The notes under the pieces are model-generated. The model did not search any database and was not told the origin of the DNA. It saw only the letters and a list, made by a program, of their open reading frames with translations. This document shows positions 31,102-36,164 of a DNA stretch of 36,164 nt, piece by piece (position 1 is the stretch's first letter; each line of letters begins with the position of its first letter). The translations under genes and the position numbers were made by a program. Source of the stretch: Chitinivibrionales bacterium (lineage in GTDB: Bacteria; Fibrobacterota; Chitinivibrionia; Chitinivibrionales; JANQEN01); NCBI GenBank assembly GCA_028278335.1, contig JANQEN010000085.1:1-36164 (forward strand), in the 5' to 3' direction.

Positions 31102-33495
31102 ATGCTGAAAAGAGGCACACCATTTTTCCGATTTACCTATGTTGTTACGTTCCTAGTTCTTTTTGGTGGCATTTCCTTGCCACTCTATGCAGACGGTCTT
31201 CCCGGTGAATACTATGTCACCCAACGTTGGCGCGATCTTTTGGCGGGACATTCGCCAACTACCAATCCAGCGTTTATGACCGAAGAAAACTATATTGCTG
31301 TTAGAGCTGCACTCTGTCCAACCTTGCAGAACTCCTTTTTTCTCCATGAGTTTGGCGCAATCGTACCTCTTGGACTTTACCAATCGGTTGGAGTTACCTG
31401 GATGGGGTTGTATCCCAATGGTGATTTGCAGGAAACCTATTGGAACGATTCAACTAGTACAATAGAGGTGAGAGGAACTACATCTGATAACCAATCTCTC
31501 TACATGGTATCTTATGCAATCAATCCCTTTAACAGGTTCAGTGTTGGTGCAAATGTCAATGTCTACCATCAAACAAATTTTAACAATCCTGTATACGGGA
31601 TTTCAGTCGATGTAGCTGCCAGTTATCGTTTTATGCGTCATGCAATTTTAGGTGATCATATTGTGGGTATCTCTGCTCAAAACGTGGTCTCACCGGATCT
31701 TGATTTTGACAAATTTCAAAACTACTCGGTAAATTTAAAAGCCTCGTGGTTGGCAAAGTTTTGGGAAAAGAGAATAGACGCTGGTATTGACATTGACCTC
31801 AAAGACTTTATGTCAAAGGCTGAGGACTTTGCAACAACAGCAGCAAGTGGTGACGTGCCCAAGGAGATCGAATTCGATTTTAATTTCCGCTTGGGCGTTT
31901 GGGTGTTGAATATGATTAATGCCTATTTCCAAGTTGGATCTGATTATATAGGCATATCCGGTGGAATGAATGTGCCTACTATCAATAAAGGCCGAGATTT
32001 TCAGATAGCCTATCAATATATGAATATCACTGATAGAGAAGACATAACCTCCAGCCATACAGCCTACTTTCGTGGTGATTTTGGAAAACATCGGGAAGAG
32101 GTATACGCCCGGAGAATGGCCCGTCTTGCCAGTATCGGTCCTGGAAACCTTTACAACAAGGCTATGACCTTATACACCCAGGGTAATTACTATGATGCCT
32201 TTTTTATCTATGGAAAAATTCTTGTTGAATATCCAGACTTCTTTAAAAATGACTGGGTACAACTCTATTTAAGCTCCTGTCAAGAAGAGCTGGACATGCG
32301 GGAATTCTCCTTTGAAAACTATGAAAAGGCAAAAAGAAACTATCCACGCAGTGTGATTATGCCCTATGCTGATCTGGGACTCATGCGCCTGCACTATCGT
32401 AATGGAAACTCTGCTGGTGTAGCAAATCAATTTGCCAAGCTCAATGCACCCTCTGTTCCAGACTCCTTAAAGTTCCATGCCTATTATTATCAGGGACAAA
32501 TGAATATTAAGGATGGCGAGTATGATAAGGCAATTCAGCTCTTTAAACTTATCCCAGAGAGTCATGGTGAATACATTTTTGCACAGCATTCTCTGGCAGT
32601 GGCCTATGCTCTATCTGATAACCTAAGTCTTGCTATCAGTGCCTTAGATAATGTGATTCAAATGACACCAAAGACTAAGGCCCAGCAAGAGACAGTCAAC
32701 CGCTCCTTTATCTTTCTTGGCTACATCTTCTATGAGGGACTTGGCGGTCAAAAACGCGCCCTCTCTAAAGCAGTGTCGGCGTTGCGTAAAGTATCTGCCA
32801 CCAGCTACTACTACGAGGACGCTCTCTTAGGTCTTGCCTGGTGTGGACTTACTGCAAGTCAGTGGTCAGACTGTTTAAATGCCTGCACCACACTTAAAAC
32901 AACCAGTAAAAAACCAATTATTCAGTTGGAAGCTATGCTCTTAGAGGCCTATGTTAATTTGGTCAACAAGAAAAATGTTGAGGCGGTGACAATCCTCCGC
33001 AAAGCAGAGAGTCAGATTAATGCATTGACTGCACCCTCAGACAATGAGCAGAGTGCTGCAACGCTTGAGTATGACAACAACCGCAGCATTTACTATGAGA
33101 TTGCCTCTGAGGCAAATGGACTTGCACTTACCAGTCAATCCTCCTTTGTACTTGCTCAAATCGATAGTTTGCGAGCGCCTCAGACTGAGTACCAAAAAAA
33201 GCTAACCGATTACTACATTTTTAATGATGAGTTTGCTCGTCGCTCTTTCTTCTCAAGAAATATTGACAAGGTCCGAGAAGATGTAATCTATGCTCTTGCT
33301 AAGGCAGAAAAGCTTGCTGGCCAAAAGGCCATTGATCGAACCCTTGAAAAGGCTGCAAAACAGACTGAGCAGATCGATGATGAGATGCAACGTTTGGAAC
33401 AGGAGCTCAAGGAGCTTGAAAAACAGCAAACAGAGGAACCTGCCAAGGAGGAGGATGAAGCTCCAAAAGAGGAGGAAACTCCAGAAGAACAGTAA
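31102..33495 (+). CDS. Outer-membrane barrel-TPR fusion protein
   Basis: The 797-residue protein has a signal peptide (about 1-30, ending LYAD). A beta-barrel-like region of about 300 residues follows, opening with TTNPAF and continuing in alternating strands, similar in style to PorV-family barrels. Then come about seven tetratricopeptide repeats (about 345-650, for example YNKAMTLYTQGNYYDAFFIY). The end is a charged coiled-coil tail (about 735-797) very rich in glutamate and lysine. A barrel joined to a TPR scaffold would anchor a periplasmic binding platform in the outer membrane. It is the last gene of the beta-helix operon, with AAGGAAG before the ATG and a terminator 29 bases after the stop. 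Confidence 0.8.
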   Translation: MLKRGTPFFRFTYVVTFLVLFGGISLPLYADGLPGEYYVTQRWRDLLAGHSPTTNPAFMTEENYIAVRAALCPTLQNSFFLHEFGAIVPLGLYQSVGVTWMGLYPNGDLQETYWNDSTSTIEVRGTTSDNQSLYMVSYAINPFNRFSVGANVNVYHQTNFNNPVYGISVDVAASYRFMRHAILGDHIVGISAQNVVSPDLDFDKFQNYSVNLKASWLAKFWEKRIDAGIDIDLKDFMSKAEDFATTAASGDVPKEIEFDFNFRLGVWVLNMINAYFQVGSDYIGISGGMNVPTINKGRDFQIAYQYMNITDREDITSSHTAYFRGDFGKHREEVYARRMARLASIGPGNLYNKAMTLYTQGNYYDAFFIYGKILVEYPDFFKNDWVQLYLSSCQEELDMREFSFENYEKAKRNYPRSVIMPYADLGLMRLHYRNGNSAGVANQFAKLNAPSVPDSLKFHAYYYQGQMNIKDGEYDKAIQLFKLIPESHGEYIFAQHSLAVAYALSDNLSLAISALDNVIQMTPKTKAQQETVNRSFIFLGYIFYEGLGGQKRALSKAVSALRKVSATSYYYEDALLGLAWCGLTASQWSDCLNACTTLKTTSKKPIIQLEAMLLEAYVNLVNKKNVEAVTILRKAESQINALTAPSDNEQSAATLEYDNNRSIYYEIASEANGLALTSQSSFVLAQIDSLRAPQTEYQKKLTDYYIFNDEFARRSFFSRNIDKVREDVIYALAKAEKLAGQKAIDRTLEKAAKQTEQIDDEMQRLEQELKELEKQQTEEPAKEEDEAPKEEETPEEQ

Positions 33496-33524
33496 AGCGA
33501 AATAGCGTAAACTAATGCAAAAAG

Positions 33525-33556
33525 GCCCCCTCTCTTTTTATCTGGGGGCTTTTTTT
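33525..33556 (+). terminator. Intrinsic terminator of the beta-helix operon
   Basis: GCCCCC (33525-33530) and GGGGGC (33544-33549) form a 6-bp all-GC stem around a 13-base loop, followed at once by seven T residues (33550-33556). It lies 29 bases past the stop of the barrel-TPR gene and just ahead of the inositol-monophosphatase-family gene. Confidence 0.92.
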
Positions 33557-33588
33557 ATTTATTATAATGCCAATACTTAGGAATTCTT

Positions 33589-34374
33589 ATGAGCACAATA
33601 CTTGAAACAGGAATTAAAGCGGCAAAAGAGGCTGGCGCATTTCTATTTGATAATAGAGATTCAATTTCAACCGTTACATTAAAAAAGGACAACTCCTTTG
33701 TAACAGATATTGACGCTCGTGCAGAAAAGATTATTGTTGAGATAATAAAAGCAGAGCATCCTCTTCATGGCATAATAGGTGAAGAGGGGGAAAATCAATC
33801 AAGCACTGATGAGTATACCTGGATTATTGATCCCATTGATGGAACCCATAATTATATCCGTGGCATTCCTTTGTATGGTGTATCAATTGGGATAATTCGG
33901 AAAGAGAAATTTTATGCGGGCATCATTTATATGCCAGAATTTTCTGATCTTTACACAGCAGAGCTAGGCCAGGGAGCCTTTAAAAATGGAACACAAATTT
34001 TTGTCTCTGACAGAGCAGAGATCTCTTTATGTACTCTCTCCTTTGACTCAAGCATTCGATACAATCCTATTTTAAAGCCCAAGGTTTTAGAAGCGCTGGG
34101 CAAAAAGGTGTTTAATGTGCGCATGTTTGGCGCATCAACAGCTTTACTAACGCTTCTGGCCGAAGGGAAGATTGACATCTCTGTTGAATTTGATGATAAA
34201 CCCTGGGACTTTGCCGCAGGAGCCTCACTCCTTTTAGAGGCAGGTGGGGAAATTACCGACTTTGCAGGGAATCCTGCCACCTACAAAACAAAGGGATATG
34301 TGGCATCCAATGGATTGGTGCATGAAGAGGTGTGTGAGACAATCCAACCAATACTTACCGATGTTAAACGGTAA
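33589..34374 (+). CDS. Inositol monophosphatase-family phosphatase
   Basis: The 261-residue enzyme belongs to the magnesium-dependent, lithium-sensitive phosphatases that include SuhB, CysQ and histidinol-phosphatase HisN. The metal-binding motifs are VTDID (38-42), GEEGE (64-68), DPIDGTHNY (81-89, with Asp81 and Asp84 as ligands) and WDFAAG (206-211). The substrate (myo-inositol 1-phosphate, histidinol phosphate, PAP or another sugar phosphate) cannot be told from sequence. It has its own short upstream region after a terminator and converges on the M24 peptidase gene, 19 bases away. Confidence 0.92.
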   Translation: MSTILETGIKAAKEAGAFLFDNRDSISTVTLKKDNSFVTDIDARAEKIIVEIIKAEHPLHGIIGEEGENQSSTDEYTWIIDPIDGTHNYIRGIPLYGVSIGIIRKEKFYAGIIYMPEFSDLYTAELGQGAFKNGTQIFVSDRAEISLCTLSFDSSIRYNPILKPKVLEALGKKVFNVRMFGASTALLTLLAEGKIDISVEFDDKPWDFAAGASLLLEAGGEITDFAGNPATYKTKGYVASNGLVHEEVCETIQPILTDVKR

Positions 34375-34393
34375 TAATACTCAGAATCAAACA

Positions 34394-36010
34394 CTAAAAA
34401 TCCATGTGATTGCTTCTTTGTTCCTCCCCTACATCAGGATTTTTTTGCGATTCTCTTTCATCAAACAACTCAAAGGGATCGCGTTGAGCCATTAGCGCCT
34501 CTATATGATCCAGCTCAATGGGTGTATTAGGAAAGAGATTTTTAGGGCCATCACTGGTCATGATGTAATCATCTTCTAAACGTATGCCAAAACCTTCACT
34601 TTCGATATATAATCCCGGTTCAATAGAGAATATTCTTCCCACTTTCACCGGTTCGGAATTACTATAGCCCAAACCCTGTCCATGGACATGCTTTCCAATA
34701 TAATGCGAAAGGCCATGTATAAAAAAGTTATCCATGGTTCGCTCGACACCATTTTTATCCTTTGCACGGAGAGGGCTCTTTTTAAAGAAACTTTTTACAA
34801 CCGAGGTCATTTGATTGAGGCTCTGCTGATTTGCTTTCATTACTTCTTCTGCATGCTTTTTTGCCTCTAAAACAAGTTGATAGATTTCCCGTTGACGGGG
34901 AGAGAATTTTCCATTAGCAGGGTAAGTCCGTGTAATATCCCCACAGTATCCGTTATATTTTGCCCCAATGTCAACAAGTAGCACTTCACCATCCCGCAGT
35001 CTTCTATTCTTACCCATATAGTGAAGATCAATAGAGTTTGGTCCAGACCCAGTAATATGACCAAAGGCCTTGCCACTATAATTGTTTGCTCGATAAACAC
35101 TGTCGATGAGCTTATGAAAATCACCTTCAAGCATTCCTGGTTTTATGCGCAATAAAATGGTCAAATGTGCCTTTCCCGTGATCTCTGCGGCAGTGCGATG
35201 ATCTTTACCATTATTATTACTGGATACATCAGTTACAGGATGTTTTTTGCAGTTATCCTCTTTAAATCCTGAGCATTGGTTATTGCATTCGCCATCGCCT
35301 GTGGCATATTTCATAGGGGCAATGAGATTGCATTTTTTTGTGTTTTTATCACACACTTCATCAGGATCAACAATTGAGTTACCACAGGAATCAACCTGTT
35401 CTAAATTCATATTAACATCATTTTGACTGCCACTAACGATGATCGTTGTATCCTTAAAGCCCGGCTTTGAATAAAGAAGCAAATGATCAGCAAAGGAAGC
35501 TGCAAAAGCGGTATTCTGTTTTACAGAAGCTGAAACATTTCTATGACTAGAAATGAAGAGAGAGCTTTCCATCTTTACAACCCAAAAATGGGTAGTCCCC
35601 TTTGGTGAGATCAAGGAGAGAGCATACATACCCTGCGGGTATTTTTGAAAGGAGAGTGACTGATTCCTTTTTCCTTCTTCTGCAAAGTTCTTTGCTAACA
35701 GCATACCCTTCGCATTTCTTATTTGAACCTCCATGTTAGGAGCCAAATCTTTTAATGTTACAAAGAGGTTTTCTGCATGAATCGTATTCCGAGGTGTCAC
35801 TGTAATCGCCGAACCCTCAGTATCAAGAGTATATTCCCCCTGACTATTGGAAAAGGTTGCTACCTTTGGATCATTTTTTAAGGAAACCTTAGCCTTTTCA
35901 ACCGGAGAACCAAGATTAAGATCGGTAATCTTTCCCTTGATAATATCACTAAAAAGGCAGTGAAATAGGCCATGTAAAAAAATAGACAAAACAATAAGAT
36001 TAGGTTTCAC
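34394..36010 (-). CDS. Secreted multidomain M24 metallopeptidase
   Basis: I chose the GTG at 36010, preceded by GGGGGTG, because the signal peptide VKPNLIVLSIFLHGLFHCLFS then starts the protein (538 residues). Next come a carboxypeptidase-regulatory-like domain (about 25-76), a T9SS-sorting-like segment (about 94-146, with NAKGMLLAK and PQGMYALSL) and a Cys-rich module (209-254). The latter has six cysteines spaced like the CGN...GE.CD repeats of myxobacterial proteins. The C-terminal half (about 273-506) is an M24 aminopeptidase domain with all five metal ligands: Asp347, Asp358, His436, Glu464 and Glu479. It would cleave Xaa-Pro or N-terminal residues outside the cell or in the periplasm. 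The usual creatinase N-domain is missing. Confidence 0.86.
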   Translation of the reverse strand: MKPNLIVLSIFLHGLFHCLFSDIIKGKITDLNLGSPVEKAKVSLKNDPKVATFSNSQGEYTLDTEGSAITVTPRNTIHAENLFVTLKDLAPNMEVQIRNAKGMLLAKNFAEEGKRNQSLSFQKYPQGMYALSLISPKGTTHFWVVKMESSLFISSHRNVSASVKQNTAFAASFADHLLLYSKPGFKDTTIIVSGSQNDVNMNLEQVDSCGNSIVDPDEVCDKNTKKCNLIAPMKYATGDGECNNQCSGFKEDNCKKHPVTDVSSNNNGKDHRTAAEITGKAHLTILLRIKPGMLEGDFHKLIDSVYRANNYSGKAFGHITGSGPNSIDLHYMGKNRRLRDGEVLLVDIGAKYNGYCGDITRTYPANGKFSPRQREIYQLVLEAKKHAEEVMKANQQSLNQMTSVVKSFFKKSPLRAKDKNGVERTMDNFFIHGLSHYIGKHVHGQGLGYSNSEPVKVGRIFSIEPGLYIESEGFGIRLEDDYIMTSDGPKNLFPNTPIELDHIEALMAQRDPFELFDERESQKNPDVGEEQRSNHMDF

Positions 36011-36164
36011 AAAACACCCCCGAATATGTGTAGTTATGCGCTTAACCCAGATTGCGCAGTAGGTGTAGATGCAGAAGTGCAAGATTATGATTTAGTAAGA
36101 CTTGAAGGTTTTGAAGGGCATATCTACAAGGTGATATGGCCGAAAAGCCTGAAAGTCTTAATTG
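36011..36164. other. Window edge, no identified gene
   Basis: The last 110 bases contain an open frame on the plus strand with no start inside the window (reading ...VGVDAEVQDYDLVRLEGFEG...). It may be the front of a gene continuing rightward or may be chance. Too little is visible to call a gene. Confidence 0.3.

Noticed and set aside
29313..36052. The 15-mer GCGCTTAACCCAGAT occurs at 29313-29327 and 36038-36052, and its complement resembles a stretch at 26563-26578.
   Set aside because: In 36 kb searched on both strands about one exact 15-mer repeat is expected by chance, and the flanks do not align, so I do not call it a repeat family.
1..36164. CRISPR arrays, complete insertion sequences, prophage genes or tRNA genes.
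   Set aside because: I found no regularly spaced direct repeats, transposase or integrase reading frames, phage genes or tRNA cloverleafs by reading the sequence.

Overview
The window reads as chromosomal DNA of a Gram-negative (diderm) bacterium with roughly 40% GC. Diderm markers are an Omp85 barrel protein, several lipoproteins, at least two PorV/PorQ-like outer-membrane proteins, and a secreted DNRLRE protein ending in a type IX secretion (T9SS)-like sorting domain. The many TPR proteins, PorV-like barrels and T9SS-like tails suggest the FCB group, with Fibrobacterota (Chitinivibrionia-like) my best guess. This is inference from gene style; there is no rRNA or other marker here to prove it. 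I saw no complete insertion sequence, prophage, CRISPR array or tRNA.

Layout. Positions 1-456 hold non-coding DNA with two large palindromes. Then come an aspartate kinase of the type found in ectoine clusters (-), a TSUP transporter and arfB (+), the RNase P RNA gene (+), and a single-POTRA Omp85 protein starting with TTG right after that RNA. From 5537 to 8095 (-) there is a tightly overlapping STAS / small lipoprotein / TPR operon plus two unknown genes, followed by the translation pair fmt-rsmB (-). A zinc-ribbon protein (+) and a DNRLRE secreted protein (+) follow. The DNRLRE frame is interrupted by one in-frame TGA with a small hairpin just behind it.

The region 12440-21065 (-) is a compact six-gene operon, in transcription order: giant TPR repeat protein, Crp/FNR regulator, PASTA membrane protein without a kinase domain, TPR lipoprotein, LolB-like lipoprotein, PorV-like barrel. 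It looks like an envelope assembly or secretion module with its own cyclic-nucleotide-type regulator, and is the best candidate for an undescribed system. Next on the same strand are a proline-rich membrane-anchored protein, acpS, a second PorV-like barrel and a lipoprotein with duplicated calcium-binding loops.

A 615-base gap (26229-26843) contains a striking structured element of three hairpins, with perfect stems of 15, 14 and 6 bp. Beyond it lie a GT2 glycosyltransferase with a radical SAM enzyme (+), a tandem pair of beta-helix surface proteins with a barrel-TPR fusion protein ending in a clear terminator (+), an inositol monophosphatase-family enzyme (+), and an odd secreted fusion of a carboxypeptidase-regulatory-like domain, a sorting-like domain, a Cys-rich module and a complete M24 peptidase (-).

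Taken together, housekeeping genes (rnpB, fmt, rsmB, acpS, arfB) are scattered among cell-envelope genes. The envelope genes fall into at least three operons that combine TPR scaffolds, lipoproteins and outer-membrane barrels.
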